From contig NZ_NFHE01000008.1 in NCBI RefSeq assembly GCF_002161235.1, positions 33,555 through 97,554 of the forward strand: a DNA stretch of 64,000 bases, read 5' to 3'. The notes below the pieces were generated by a model, which was not told where the DNA came from, searched no databases, and saw nothing but the letters and a program-made list of their open reading frames with translations. Shown here piece after piece: positions 49,020 to 58,434 of this stretch. This DNA is from Pseudoflavonifractor sp. An85. GTDB taxonomy: Bacteria > Bacillota > Clostridia > Oscillospirales > Oscillospiraceae. The number at the start of each line of letters is the position of its first letter. Positions within the stretch are counted from its first letter, which is position 1. A program made the position numbers and the translations under genes.

Positions 49020-51263
49020 ATGAGCATTGATGTCAACTGCACCGCCTGGGAGGGCTTTCGCACCGGCGAATGGCGCCACCTGGTGAACGTGCGCAACTTC
49101 ATTCAGAAGAACTACACCCCCTACACCGGAGATGACAGCTTCCTGGCTCCCATTTCCCCCCGCACTGCCAAGGTGTGGGAGAAGGCCCACGCTCTCATTG
49201 TGGAGGAGCTGAAAAAGGGCATCATCGACGTGGAGACCCATGTGGTCTCCGGCATCGACAACTTCGAGCCCGGCTACATTGACCAGGAAAACGAGGTCAT
49301 TGTGGGCCTGCAGACCGACGCCCCCCTCAAGCGCATTGTCAACCTGTACGGCGGCATGCGCATGGCTGAGTCCGCCCTCCACGAGTACGGCTATGAGCTG
49401 GACCCGGAGATTGAGCGCCACTTCAGCCTCTACCGCAAGACCCACAACGAGGGCGTGTTTGACGCCTACCCCAAGCGCACCCGTCTGGCCCGTACCGCAG
49501 GGCTCCTCACCGGTCTGCCCGATGCCTACGGCCGTGGCCGTCTGGTGGGCGACTACCGCCGGGTGCCCCTGTACGGCACTGACTTCCTCATTGAGGAGAA
49601 GCAAAAGGATCTGGACATGCTGGACGGCCCCATGACCGAGGAGCGCATCCGCCTGCGGGAGGAAGTGAGCACCCAGATTCGCGCCCTGAAGGAGTTCACC
49701 CACATGGCCAGCCGCTACGGCTGCGACGTCACCCGTCCTGCCGAGAACGCCCACGAGGCCGTGCAGAACCTGTACCTGGCCTATCTGGCTGGCGTGAAGG
49801 AGAACAACGGCGCCGCCACCTCTCTGGGCCGCACCGCCACCTTCCTGGACATCTACATCCAGCGGGATCTGGACCGTGGACTGCTGGACGAGCAGGGCGC
49901 TCAGGAGCTCATCGACCAGTTCATCATCAAGCTGCGCCTGGTGCGCCACCTGCGCACTCCCGAGTACAACGAGCTGTTCGGCGGCGATCCCACCTGGATC
50001 ACCGAGGCTCTGGGCGGTATGGGCATCGACGGCCGCACCCTGGTGACCCGCAACAGCTTCCGCTATCTCCACACCCTCACCAATCTGGGCACTGCTCCTG
50101 AGCCCAATCTCACTGTGCTGTGGGCCCAGAACCTGCCCCAGGGTTGGAAGGAGTACTGTGCCAAGATGAGCATTGCCACTGACTCCATCCAGTACGAGAA
50201 CGACGACGTGATGCGCCCTCTGTACGGGGACGACTACTGCATCTCCTGCTGTGTGTCCGCCATGGCCGTGGGCAAGCAGATGCAGTTCTTCGGCGCCCGT
50301 GCCAACCTGGCCAAGAGCCTGCTGTACGCCATCAACGGCGGCGTGGACGAGAAGAAGGGCATCCAGGTGGTGCCCAACATCCAGCGGGATGAGGACGAGG
50401 TACTCAGCTACTCCAAGGTGCTCACCAACTACAAGAAGGTCTTGTCCTATGTGGCCGAGCTGTATGTGGACACCATCAACATCATCCACTACATGCACGA
50501 CAAGTACGCCTACGAGGCCAGCCAGATGGCCCTCCACGACACCCTGGTGGAGCGCCTGGCCGCCTTCGGTGTGGCGGGTCTGTCCATTGCCGCCGACTCT
50601 CTGTCCGCCATCAAGTTTGCCAAGGTGCGCCCCATCCGCAACGAGCAGGGCATTGCCGTGGACTTTGCCGTGGAGGGTGAGTTCCCCAAGTACGGCAACG
50701 ACGACGACCGGGTGGACGACATCGCCGTGGAGATTGCCTCCTATTTCTCCGCCGAGCTGAAGAAGCACCCCCTGTACCGCAATGCCATCCACACTCTGTC
50801 CGCCCTCACCATCACCAGCAACGTGATGTACGGCAAGAAGACCGGTTCCACCCCCGATGGCCGCAAGGCCGGCGAGCCCTTCGCCCCCGGCGCCAACCCC
50901 ATGCACGGCCGGGACGAGAATGGCGCGCTGGCCAGCCTCAACTCCGTGGCCAAGATTCCCTACCGGGGTGTGTGCCAGGACGGCGTGTCCAACACCTTCT
51001 CCATTGTGCCCAATGCTCTGGGTAAGAGCGCCCAGGAGCGCACCACCAATCTGGTCTCCATTCTGGACGGCTACTTCGTCCAGGGCGCCCACCACCTGAA
51101 CGTCAACGTCATGGACCGTCAGGTGCTGGTGGATGCCATGGAGCACCCCGAGCAGTACCCCACCCTCACCATCCGTGTCTCCGGCTACGCGGTGAACTTC
51201 AACCGCCTGAGCCGGGAGCAGCAGCTGGAGGTTATCAAGCGCACCTTCCACGAGTCTGTGTAA
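49020..51263 (+). CDS. pflB: Pyruvate formate-lyase
   Basis: A 747-residue glycyl-radical enzyme that splits pyruvate with CoA to acetyl-CoA and formate. The Cys-Cys active site is in [16 protein letters not shown], the radical site is Gly722 in [10 protein letters not shown], and the N-terminal part includes [10 protein letters not shown]. Codon use is strongly biased, which indicates high expression. GAGGAGGT precedes ATG 49020, 13 bases after pflA. A strong terminator follows. Confidence 0.98.
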   Translation: MSIDVNCTAWEGFRTGEWRHLVNVRNFIQKNYTPYTGDDSFLAPISPRTAKVWEKAHALIVEELKKGIIDVETHVVSGIDNFEPGYIDQENEVIVGLQTDAPLKRIVNLYGGMRMAESALHEYGYELDPEIERHFSLYRKTHNEGVFDAYPKRTRLARTAGLLTGLPDAYGRGRLVGDYRRVPLYGTDFLIEEKQKDLDMLDGPMTEERIRLREEVSTQIRALKEFTHMASRYGCDVTRPAENAHEAVQNLYLAYLAGVKENNGAATSLGRTATFLDIYIQRDLDRGLLDEQGAQELIDQFIIKLRLVRHLRTPEYNELFGGDPTWITEALGGMGIDGRTLVTRNSFRYLHTLTNLGTAPEPNLTVLWAQNLPQGWKEYCAKMSIATDSIQYENDDVMRPLYGDDYCISCCVSAMAVGKQMQFFGARANLAKSLLYAINGGVDEKKGIQVVPNIQRDEDEVLSYSKVLTNYKKVLSYVAELYVDTINIIHYMHDKYAYEASQMALHDTLVERLAAFGVAGLSIAADSLSAIKFAKVRPIRNEQGIAVDFAVEGEFPKYGNDDDRVDDIAVEIASYFSAELKKHPLYRNAIHTLSALTITSNVMYGKKTGSTPDGRKAGEPFAPGANPMHGRDENGALASLNSVAKIPYRGVCQDGVSNTFSIVPNALGKSAQERTTNLVSILDGYFVQGAHHLNVNVMDRQVLVDAMEHPEQYPTLTIRVSGYAVNFNRLSREQQLEVIKRTFHESV

Positions 51264-51270
51264 GAAGATC

Positions 51271-51308
51271 AAAAAAACGTCGTACCCCACGGGGTACGAC
51301 GTTTTTTT
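51271..51308 (+). terminator. Intrinsic terminator after pflB (bidirectional)
   Basis: A 17-18 bp perfect stem with A7 and T7 flanks. It can also end the minus-strand operon that stops at 51319. Confidence 0.9.
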
Positions 51309-51318
51309 GCGTGTAGAC

Positions 51319-51666
51319 TTACTTCATATCCCGGGTGGCCACCACGTCCACCCCGGTGCCCAGCAGGTTGGAAATCACCACCTGACCCACCGTGACAGGA
51401 GCGGTGAGGGTCACCCCGTTCAGGGCCTCCATGGCCTCAAACATCAGTTCTTTGGGGATGGGAGCGGCGGTTTTCACCGGTAGCCGCCGGTGGAGCCCGC
51501 CTTCCACCCGCACGGTGCTGGTGAGCACCCGGGTGGGGTGGAGCAGTTCCGTTTTGCCGTACTCGGCCCCCCGGGGGCAGCTGTTGCCGGTGACGGCGTA
51601 CCCGTTGTCCTCATCCACCTGCAGGTGGCAGCCCTTGGGACAGACAATGCAAATCAGGTTCTTCAT
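51319..51666 (-). CDS. DUF1667 protein, third gene of the anaerobic G3P-dehydrogenase-like set
   Basis: 115 residues beginning CIVCPKGCHLQV and carrying GNSCPRGAEYGK. The C-x2-C-x3-C and later Cys may bind an iron-sulfur cluster or zinc. DUF1667 (COG3862) proteins regularly follow GlpA- and GlpB-like flavoproteins in Firmicutes. The function is probably as an electron-transfer subunit, but this is inferred. Its start overlaps the upstream gene by four bases. Confidence 0.88.
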   Translation of the reverse strand: MKNLICIVCPKGCHLQVDEDNGYAVTGNSCPRGAEYGKTELLHPTRVLTSTVRVEGGLHRRLPVKTAAPIPKELMFEAMEALNGVTLTAPVTVGQVVISNLLGTGVDVVATRDMK

Positions 51667-52922
51667 CCTTCCGCCACCTCCTCAGCAGATACAGTTAGCC
51701 CGCCCACGGCTCGTTCTAACAGTACCTTGGGCAGAGAAATCTGTTCCATCTCGCCGGGGGCCATGTGCTCCCGGGGGAACTGGGCAATCTGGTTGCCCGC
51801 CTGGTCTCGCACCACAATGCGGCTTTTGTGAAACACCCGGCCCACCCGGAACATCACCTGGGCTTTGTCCACATTCAGACGAATGCTCTGGGGCACCGTG
51901 TATCCCACGCCGTCGCCGTTGGTGAGGGGCAGGGAGGCGGCTTCTTGTTCCGCCCGCTGGACAAATGCGGCGGCAGCCGCGCCCGCCCGCTGGCTCTCAG
52001 CGGTGACGTAGTCCACCAGATCGTGGACGTGCACCACGTTGCCGCAGGCGAAGATGCCGGGCACTTGGGTCTCCATGTTCTCGTAGACTAGAGCGCCGTT
52101 GGTACGCCGGTCCATGGGAATCCCCGCCTGACGGGTCAGCTCGTTTTCGGGAATGAGACCCACGCTGAGCAGCAGGGTGTCGCAGTCAAAGACCATTTCG
52201 GTGCCGGGAATGGGGCGGCGGTTCTCATCCACTTTACTGACGGTGACCTGTTCCACCCGGTTGTGGCCCCGGATGTCGGTGACGGTGTGGCTGAGGTAGA
52301 GGGGGATGTTGTAGTCCTCCAGGCACTGGACGATATTGCGGGTCAGTCCGCCGGAGTAGGGCATCAGCTCCACGCAGGCCAGGACTTTGGCCCCCTCCAG
52401 GGTCATGCGTCGGGCCATGATGAGGCCGATGTCGCCGCTGCCCAGAATGACCACCCGGCGGCCCACCATATAGCCCTCCATGTTCAGATACCGCTGGGCG
52501 GCACCGGCGGTGAAAATACCTGCCGGACGCTCCCCGGGGATGGCGATGGCGCCCCGGGTACGCTCCCGGCAGCCCATGGCCAGCACCACCGCCTGGGTCT
52601 CCAGAATCTGATACCCATGCTGGGCGCTGACGCAGTGGACCTGATGGGGGGTGCCGGGGATGAGCTGGAGCACCATGGTGTCCAGCTGCACCTCCACACC
52701 GGTGCTTTGTAGCCGCTGAATGAATCGTCCGGCGTACTCGGGGCCAGTGAGTTCCTCTTTGAAGTGGTGGAGGCCAAAGCCGTTGTGGATGCACTGGTTG
52801 AGGATGCCCCCCAGCTCCTTGTCCCGCTCCAAAATCAAAATGCGGCGCAGGCCCTTGTCCCAGGCCTCACAGGCCGCTGCCAGACCGGCAGGGCCGCCGC
52901 CAATGACAATTAGTTCATACAT
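51663..52922 (-). CDS. FAD/NAD(P)-dependent oxidoreductase of the G3P-dehydrogenase-like set
   Basis: A 419-residue pyridine nucleotide-disulfide-type flavoprotein without a redox-active CxxxxC. It shows IVIGGGPAGLAAACEA, GGILNQCIHNGFGLHHF, VILGSGDIGLIMARRM and FACGNVVHVHDLVDYVTAES. Such proteins pair with a GlpA-like dehydrogenase and a DUF1667 protein in clostridial glycerol clusters. ATG 52922 follows GGAGGGAAGG and overlaps the upstream gene by eight bases. Confidence 0.88.
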   Translation of the reverse strand: MYELIVIGGGPAGLAAACEAWDKGLRRILILERDKELGGILNQCIHNGFGLHHFKEELTGPEYAGRFIQRLQSTGVEVQLDTMVLQLIPGTPHQVHCVSAQHGYQILETQAVVLAMGCRERTRGAIAIPGERPAGIFTAGAAQRYLNMEGYMVGRRVVILGSGDIGLIMARRMTLEGAKVLACVELMPYSGGLTRNIVQCLEDYNIPLYLSHTVTDIRGHNRVEQVTVSKVDENRRPIPGTEMVFDCDTLLLSVGLIPENELTRQAGIPMDRRTNGALVYENMETQVPGIFACGNVVHVHDLVDYVTAESQRAGAAAAAFVQRAEQEAASLPLTNGDGVGYTVPQSIRLNVDKAQVMFRVGRVFHKSRIVVRDQAGNQIAQFPREHMAPGEMEQISLPKVLLERAVGGLTVSAEEVAEG

Positions 52923-54366
52923 GAGCCTTCCCTCCTTGGACTTTGGTTTCGCCGGTGAGCACGTAGGTGCCTTCCTGGTCCATGAGCACCTCACAGGGGT
53001 TCAGCCCCAGCTCCCGGGCGATGATGTCCTGGACACGGGGCCCGCAGAAGCCGCCCTGGCAGCGGCCCATGCCCGCGTTGCACCGCCGTTTCACCCCGTT
53101 GATGGTGTAGGGGGGGATGGGGGAGTGGAGGGCAGCCACGATCTCCCCTTCGGTGACCGTCTCGCACCGGCAGATGACCCGGCCATACCGGGGGTCCTGG
53201 GCGATGAGGGCGTTTTTCTCCTCTGGGGACAGGGTGTGGAACACCACATGGGTGCGTTGGTCCACAAAACCCTGTTTGGGTTCCAGCTGTGGCTCCTTTT
53301 CCAAGATTCGCTCACAGGCCCACTTGCCGATGGCGGCGGCACTGGCCAGACCCGGGGACTTGATGCCCGCCAGGTCGAAAAAGCCGGGGTGGTTGGGGCT
53401 CTCCTCTAAAATAAAGTCGTGGCGGGTGGAGTTGGCCCGGATGCCGGAAAAGTTGCGGATGTTCTCCCGGAAGTTTAGCCCCGGAACGGAGCGGGTGGCA
53501 TGCTGCCGCACAAAGTCCAGGCCGGAGGCAGTGTTACCCAGGTCGTGACGATCCTCCACGGGCTGGGCGTCGGGACCCACAATGAGATTGCCGTGGATGG
53601 TGGGGGAGACCAGAACACCCTTGCCGTTTTCGTTGGGGCACTGGAACACCACATGGGACACCTGCTCATGCTGGCTCTTGTCCATGAGGTAATATTCGCC
53701 CCGGTTGGGGGTGATGGAGTAGTCCGGCTCTTCCAGCAGCCCATGTACCTGGTCGGCAAAGACGCCGGTGGCGTTGAACACATAGCGAGCGGTGAATACC
53801 CCCTTGGGGGTGGTGACGGCGTAGCCACCTTCCACCGGGGTAATGGCGGTGACGGGCGCGCAACGGTGCAGCTCCACCCCGTTGGTCACGGCCACTTCTG
53901 CCATGGCCAGGGCGTACTGCCAGGGGTCTACGATGCCGGCGGTGGGGGCGTAGAGCGCACCTTTTACCTCCTGGCTCAGGTTGGGCTCGTGCTGGCGCAC
54001 CTGGGACTGGTCCCACAGTTCCAGCCCCGGCACGCCGTTGGCCACACCCCGGTCGTAGAGAGTGCGCAGGGTAGTGAGGTCTGCCTCGTCAAAGGCCAGC
54101 ACCAGGCTGCCCACCCGGTCAAAGGGCACCTGCAGCTTTTGGCAGATCTCCCCGGCCATGCGGTTTCCCTCCACGTTGAGCTTGGCCATGAGGGTACCCG
54201 GCTCCGGGTCGTATCCGGCGTGGATGATGGCGCTGTTGGCCTTGGTGGTGCCGTTGGCCACGTCGTTTTGGGCCTCTAGCACTGCAGCCTTTAAGGGATA
54301 GTGGGCAAGCTGGTATGCAGTGGCGGCACCCACCACGCCGCAGCCCAGCACAATCACGTCATACAT
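52915..54366 (-). CDS. GlpA-like FAD-dependent glycerol-3-phosphate dehydrogenase
   Basis: A 483-residue DAO-fold flavoprotein. The N-terminus is IVLGCGVVGAATAYQLAHY. The body has ANSAIIHAGYDPEPGTLMAK and GGYAVTTPKGVFTARYVFNA. The C-terminal BFD-like [2Fe-2S] module contains CRCETVTEGEI and CNAGMGRCQGGFC. It would oxidise sn-glycerol-3-phosphate to DHAP, although related proteins act on other hydroxyacids. ATG 54366 follows AAAGGAGGAG. It is the first gene of the operon behind a leader terminator. Confidence 0.88.
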   Translation of the reverse strand: MYDVIVLGCGVVGAATAYQLAHYPLKAAVLEAQNDVANGTTKANSAIIHAGYDPEPGTLMAKLNVEGNRMAGEICQKLQVPFDRVGSLVLAFDEADLTTLRTLYDRGVANGVPGLELWDQSQVRQHEPNLSQEVKGALYAPTAGIVDPWQYALAMAEVAVTNGVELHRCAPVTAITPVEGGYAVTTPKGVFTARYVFNATGVFADQVHGLLEEPDYSITPNRGEYYLMDKSQHEQVSHVVFQCPNENGKGVLVSPTIHGNLIVGPDAQPVEDRHDLGNTASGLDFVRQHATRSVPGLNFRENIRNFSGIRANSTRHDFILEESPNHPGFFDLAGIKSPGLASAAAIGKWACERILEKEPQLEPKQGFVDQRTHVVFHTLSPEEKNALIAQDPRYGRVICRCETVTEGEIVAALHSPIPPYTINGVKRRCNAGMGRCQGGFCGPRVQDIIARELGLNPCEVLMDQEGTYVLTGETKVQGGKAHV

Positions 54367-54388
54367 GAAATGCTCCTCCTTTCCAAAC

Positions 54389-54448
54389 AAAAAAGAGCAA
54401 CCCGACAGCGACCCCTATGACTAGAGGTCTCTCTGTCTGCGTTGCTCT
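54389..54448 (-). terminator. Leader terminator (attenuator) before the GlpA-like operon
   Basis: In the mRNA AGAGCAAC (54448-54441) pairs with GTTGCTCT (54401-54394). Inner pairs are GACAG/CTGTC and GACC/GGTC, and six U residues follow. It lies between the promoter and the ribosome site of the first gene, so transcription must be antiterminated. The space before it (about 28 bases) is too short for most aptamers, which favours a protein antiterminator such as GlpP. Confidence 0.75.
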
Positions 54449-54482
54449 CAAACTCTCAGCAGGATATGGAATTCTTGTCTTT

Positions 54483-54511
54483 ATGATAGCACCTGGGGTA
54501 GGAAAAGGCAA
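54483..54511 (-). promoter_or_regulatory. Promoter of the GlpA-like operon
   Basis: On the minus strand: TTGCCT (54511-54506), a 17-base spacer and TATCAT (54488-54483). Confidence 0.7.
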
Positions 54512-54552
54512 GGGGTTGGGCGGAATTTTTCGCCCAACCCCTGCGCGGATGC

Positions 54553-56034
54553 TTACAGGGCGGTGAGGGTGTTGGTACAGCTCATGATGGCCACAAGCAG
54601 GGCCATGATGATACCAGCCAGGTATGGATTTTTGGTGGCACGATAGAGTTTGCGGGAAACCACGGCGGCTACGGCCAGAACTACGATGACGGGATAGAGC
54701 CAAATACCGATGATGCTGCCGCCAAAGAAGGGGAAGAACTCATTGGGCATGTACCCGGTGATGTAGAAGCAGCCATACATGATGATGACCATGACCACGC
54801 TGGGCAGGATGTTCCACATGACATTGACCGCAGTGTTCATCCAGGTTTTTTTACCCATCTCGAAATAGTTGTAGCTGTTGATGGAGATAGAATTGGGAAT
54901 GTAGTAGAGCAGGAAGAAGGGGAGATACAGGAGAATGTAGGGCAGTTTGTCCACAGTAAAGGCCTTGAGGGTAATCACCCACAGCCGGAAGTCTGCCTTG
55001 AAGAAATAGTCGGCCAGGAACACCAGACCGTAGGCGGACAAAGCTACGGTAAGGGCCAGTACCACCGTCAGGCCCAGATTTTTGGGAGAGATCTTCACGC
55101 CGTTGGTGGCAGCCTGACCGGATTGCCCGGTGAATTTACCGCCCAGATAAATGAGCAGCAGGGCAAACAGACCGCAGCTAGCGGCCCAAACGCCGATGAA
55201 GGTGGGGCCGGCCTGAGGCATGACCGCAGCCAACTTATTGATGTAGCGGTAGCCAAACATGTATACCACAAAGCTGAATACACTGGCTAGGATACCGCTC
55301 AGCCAGAACCAGGTTTTTGCTTTGCCGGTGAGGGCAGGAGCGGGCTGTACGGGGGTTTCTGCCTTCAGGGCGGCGAAGGGACGGGTACCCACCAGAACCA
55401 CAGCAAAGCTGACCACGAACATCATGACGCCAACCAGACCCAGGGCGTTGAAAGCAGCCTTGATTTGCCAAATCTGATTGTTTCCATCGATGGGATTGGG
55501 AGCACCCAGAGCGGCATCAAAGAACTCTACGCTGCTGGTCACCACTTGTTTGGAGAAGTGAGCCCAAGGATGGGTGATGTCGGGATTGTAGATGACGCGA
55601 ATGGCTTCTTGGCCATCGATTTCCTGGGTGTACATGGTGTAGCTCTCTCGAGTTTCCAGGCCCTGGGGGTTCTGGCCAAAGTGAAGGAAGGACTGTGCTG
55701 TGCTCTGATCAATGTAGTCCCGAGGAGCGGAACGACTACCGTCAGCCTGCGCCACCCGGTGGAAGAACTCATCGTACTGGCAGGCTACGATACCGGCATC
55801 CCGGCTGCCAAACATATTGTAGAAAGCACCAGACTCATCGGTGTAGACAGCGTCGTTGGAAACCAGCAGGGCAGCAGCGATGAGTTGGGTTTCGGCCTGG
55901 TTGTCCAGGAGTACAGCGGTGCGGCTGGCCAGAGCGCCATTGGAGTGGCCGGTGACACCGATGCGGGAGGCATCCACATAGGGTAGGGTGGCCACCATCT
56001 GGACCGCATCATACATACCGTTGGCATTTGCTTA
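54553..56034 (-). pseudogene. 3' part of an alpha/beta-hydrolase/membrane protein gene, interrupted by the mobile element
   Basis: The open part (487 residues from ATG 56016) starts in the middle of an alpha/beta-hydrolase domain, just before the nucleophile elbow GVTGHSNGALAS. There is no N-terminal half. The C-terminal 270 residues hold about seven membrane spans (residues 195-480). The reading frame continues upstream as ANANG and then meets TAA at 56034-56032, right at the edge of the integrated element. The missing 5' part probably lies beyond the element, outside this window. The host function is unknown. Confidence 0.8.
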
Positions 56035-56059
56035 TGTGTGATAAAGAAGCAATAGAAGT

Positions 56060-56110
56060 GCAAAAAATTTTGCCGTTCCTATCCGACACTTGGCCATTGT
56101 GTCGGATAGG
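56060..56110 (-). terminator. Terminator after the recombinase gene
   Basis: A perfect 12-bp stem (56078-56089 with 56099-56110), loop of nine, followed on the minus strand by a stretch with AAAATTTTTT. It would isolate recombinase transcription from the host gene. Confidence 0.65.
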
Positions 56111-56118
56111 TCGGGCGG

Positions 56119-57735
56119 TTATTCGGGCAAGTCAATCTTGCCGACAAAGCTGTAATAAATCTCAATGTCCTGCCTGCGGGTGCCGTTCTCATCATAGCTG
56201 CACTCATGCACCACAATTTTCTCGATCATTTCCCGCAAGAGAGTGGGGGTCAGTTCTTCAAAGGCAAGGTGCTTGCGGACAATGCCCATAAATTTCTCGG
56301 CGTTGACGGTAGCTGCCTGTGACTTGTCCAGTTCGGCTTGCAGGGCGGCGGCTCTCTTTTTCAGCTCCGCTTGCTCGGCTTCGTAGTCAGCCGACAGTTC
56401 CATGAAACGCTCATCGCTGATTTTGCCGTTTACATTGTCCTCATACAGCCGCTTGATAATGCGGCTGATTTCAGAAATGCGTTCCTGCGCCTGTTCAAGC
56501 TGCTTGATGGCTGCGGCGGTCTTTCGCTTGCCGCCGATCTCGTTCTGCTGGACAAGTAGTTTCACAAACCGGCTCTCATGCTTGGCTGCGTATTCGGTCA
56601 CTTGCCGGAGATTTGCCAGGACACCAGCGGTCAACAGATCGGTGCGGATAAAGTGCGCCGTACAGTTGCGGGTGCGCTTCTTGTAGCTGCCGCAGATGTA
56701 GCAGTCCTGTTTGCGGTCTTTGTTCTGATACCGCTGCTGATACAGCACATGGCCGCAGTCGGCGCAGAACAAAATCCCGGAGAACAGCCCCACTTCATCG
56801 TAGCGGTTCGGGCGTTTGCGCTGTTTGCGTAACTCCTGCACCCGTTCCCATGTTTCCTTGTCGATGATCGGCTCATGGTGGTTCTCGAAAATGGCCTGCT
56901 TCTCGACGGGGTTCTCTATGCTGTGCTTGACCTTATAAGAAGGCTTTTCCGTTTTGAAGTTCACCAGACATCCGGTGTACTCTCGGTTTTCGAGGATATG
57001 AACGACGGTGTTGGTCGCCCATTTGCACTCATAGCCTGGGTGATAACGGCGGGTGCTGCCTGTCCGCTGATATTCCAGCGTCCCCGGCGTGGGGATTTGC
57101 TGCTCCGTCAGCATACGGGCAATCTTGGTCGGGCCGTTCCCGGCAAGGCAAAGCTGGTAAATCTGCTGCACCACCGGGGCGGCTTCCTCGTCTATAATAA
57201 AATTCTCGTCCTCGTCCATCACATAGCCGTAAACCGGCTTGCTGGTAACAGGCTTGCCGCTCATGCCTTTTGACTTTTTCACTGCCTTGATTTTCTTGCT
57301 CGTATCTCTCACCAGCCATTCATTGAACAGATTTCGCAGCGGGGTAAAATCGTTGTCCATGCCCTCGCTGGCACTGTCCACATTATCGTTGACAGCGATA
57401 AAACGCACACCCTTTTGAGGGAACAGCATTTCCGTGTAAAACCCTACCTGCAAGTAGTTTCGCCCTAACCGGCTCATGTCCTTGACGATGACCGTACCCA
57501 CTTTCCCGGCTTCAATGTCCGCAAGCATGGCTTGAAATCCGGGCCGCTGGAAGTTCGCGCCGGAAAAACCGTCGTCGGTGTACCAGCGCAGATTGGTAAA
57601 GCCGTTCTGTTTTGCGTAGGTTTCGAGTATCCTTTTTTGGTTCGATATGGAATTACTCTCGCCTTGCAATTCATCCTCGTGGGACAATCTCGGATAAAGG
57701 GCGGTAATGAGGTTTTGGGTGGCTTGTCTTAACAT
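56119..57735 (-). CDS. Large serine recombinase (DUF4368 type)
   Basis: 538 residues. The resolvase domain has the catalytic Ser18 in YPRLSHEDE, then DDGFSGANFQRPGFQAML and KDMSRLGRNYLQVGFYTE. The recombinase domain follows (GYVMDEDENFIIDEEAAPVV), then a zinc ribbon (CADCGHVL, CYICGSYKKRTRNC), a coiled coil (about 410-470) and a DUF4368 tail (IDLPE end). It integrates and excises the element. ATG 57735 follows ACGGAGG. It is transcribed toward the left junction. Confidence 0.95.
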   Translation of the reverse strand: MLRQATQNLITALYPRLSHEDELQGESNSISNQKRILETYAKQNGFTNLRWYTDDGFSGANFQRPGFQAMLADIEAGKVGTVIVKDMSRLGRNYLQVGFYTEMLFPQKGVRFIAVNDNVDSASEGMDNDFTPLRNLFNEWLVRDTSKKIKAVKKSKGMSGKPVTSKPVYGYVMDEDENFIIDEEAAPVVQQIYQLCLAGNGPTKIARMLTEQQIPTPGTLEYQRTGSTRRYHPGYECKWATNTVVHILENREYTGCLVNFKTEKPSYKVKHSIENPVEKQAIFENHHEPIIDKETWERVQELRKQRKRPNRYDEVGLFSGILFCADCGHVLYQQRYQNKDRKQDCYICGSYKKRTRNCTAHFIRTDLLTAGVLANLRQVTEYAAKHESRFVKLLVQQNEIGGKRKTAAAIKQLEQAQERISEISRIIKRLYEDNVNGKISDERFMELSADYEAEQAELKKRAAALQAELDKSQAATVNAEKFMGIVRKHLAFEELTPTLLREMIEKIVVHECSYDENGTRRQDIEIYYSFVGKIDLPE

Positions 57736-57960
57736 AAAATCCTCCGTTTCCGACAGCCAGCCCCACTATTCCGTGGTTTCATTGTACCACGGAACGGCGG
57801 GGGCTGTACAGCGGCAAAAGCGTTAAATTTGCTTCTTTACAGCTTTTCAATTTTCCGATTTTTATGGTATGGGTTGTCGTCCCATATTTGCAGTAGAAAA
57901 GTTCATAACTCCGTGGTATACTCTGATTTAACAAAAAAATCAGAAGTTAAAGGAGAAAAC

Positions 57961-58161
57961 ATGAAGTATACAATAGATGAATTAACCGCGGCCAAAAGGC
58001 AAATTGATTCAACTCTGCACAAGCTAAGAGAAACAGTAAAAACATTTGAATCAAAGGATAATTCCGAGCGTTATAAATCACAAATCACATTGGCAAAGAG
58101 AAGAATAAAAGCCTTTGAAATTGCAAATTATTTTATAGAGAATGAGATTAAGAATTGCTAA
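57961..58161 (+). CDS. Small coiled-coil protein of the mobile element
   Basis: 66 residues, MKYTIDELTAAKRQIDSTLH and a Lys/Glu-rich helical remainder; no known domain recognised. AAAGGAG precedes ATG 57961. Base composition is AT-richer than the neighbours. It is the only plus-strand gene in the element so far. The 225-base gap before it (57736-57960) holds both start regions and no other gene. Confidence 0.6.
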   Translation: MKYTIDELTAAKRQIDSTLHKLRETVKTFESKDNSERYKSQITLAKRRIKAFEIANYFIENEIKNC

Positions 58162-58225
58162 AGCACTTCCGATTTTCGTTCCAGCGGTCATGCTCCCTGG
58201 CATGGCCGCTTTTCCATGCCCCGGT

Positions 58226-58420
58226 TCACGCCGGATAAGTCGGCTCCTGTGTAGCAGCGGCTTCCGCTTCCAGTACCCGCGCCATTTTGTCGGCGGCTGT
58301 GGTTGTGGTGTCTTTCTTGAAATAGCCGGACACGACAAGGACGGAATTGCCCATGCGGATTTCCGTCACACAGTCAGGGCGGCGGGTGGTGCGGGTGTCG
58401 TGCTGCTTGTTATCTGCCAT
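58226..58420 (-). CDS. tnpW: Transposon-encoded protein TnpW
   Basis: 64 residues, MADNKQHDTRTTRRPDC then EIRMGNSVLVVSGYFKKDTT and a tail of ADKMARVLEAE. This matches the small TnpW-type proteins found beside large serine recombinases in Tn4451/Tn5397-like elements; their exact role is unclear. ATG 58420 follows AAAGGAG; the longer frame to 58525 overlaps the DnaC-like gene. Confidence 0.8.
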   Translation of the reverse strand: MADNKQHDTRTTRRPDCVTEIRMGNSVLVVSGYFKKDTTTTAADKMARVLEAEAAATQEPTYPA

Positions 58421-58434
58421 AGGCAATACTCCTT

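Noticed and set aside
54367..54476. A glycine, T-box or SAM riboswitch in the GlpA-like leader
   Set aside because: None of their conserved cores is present, and only about 28 bases precede the terminator.
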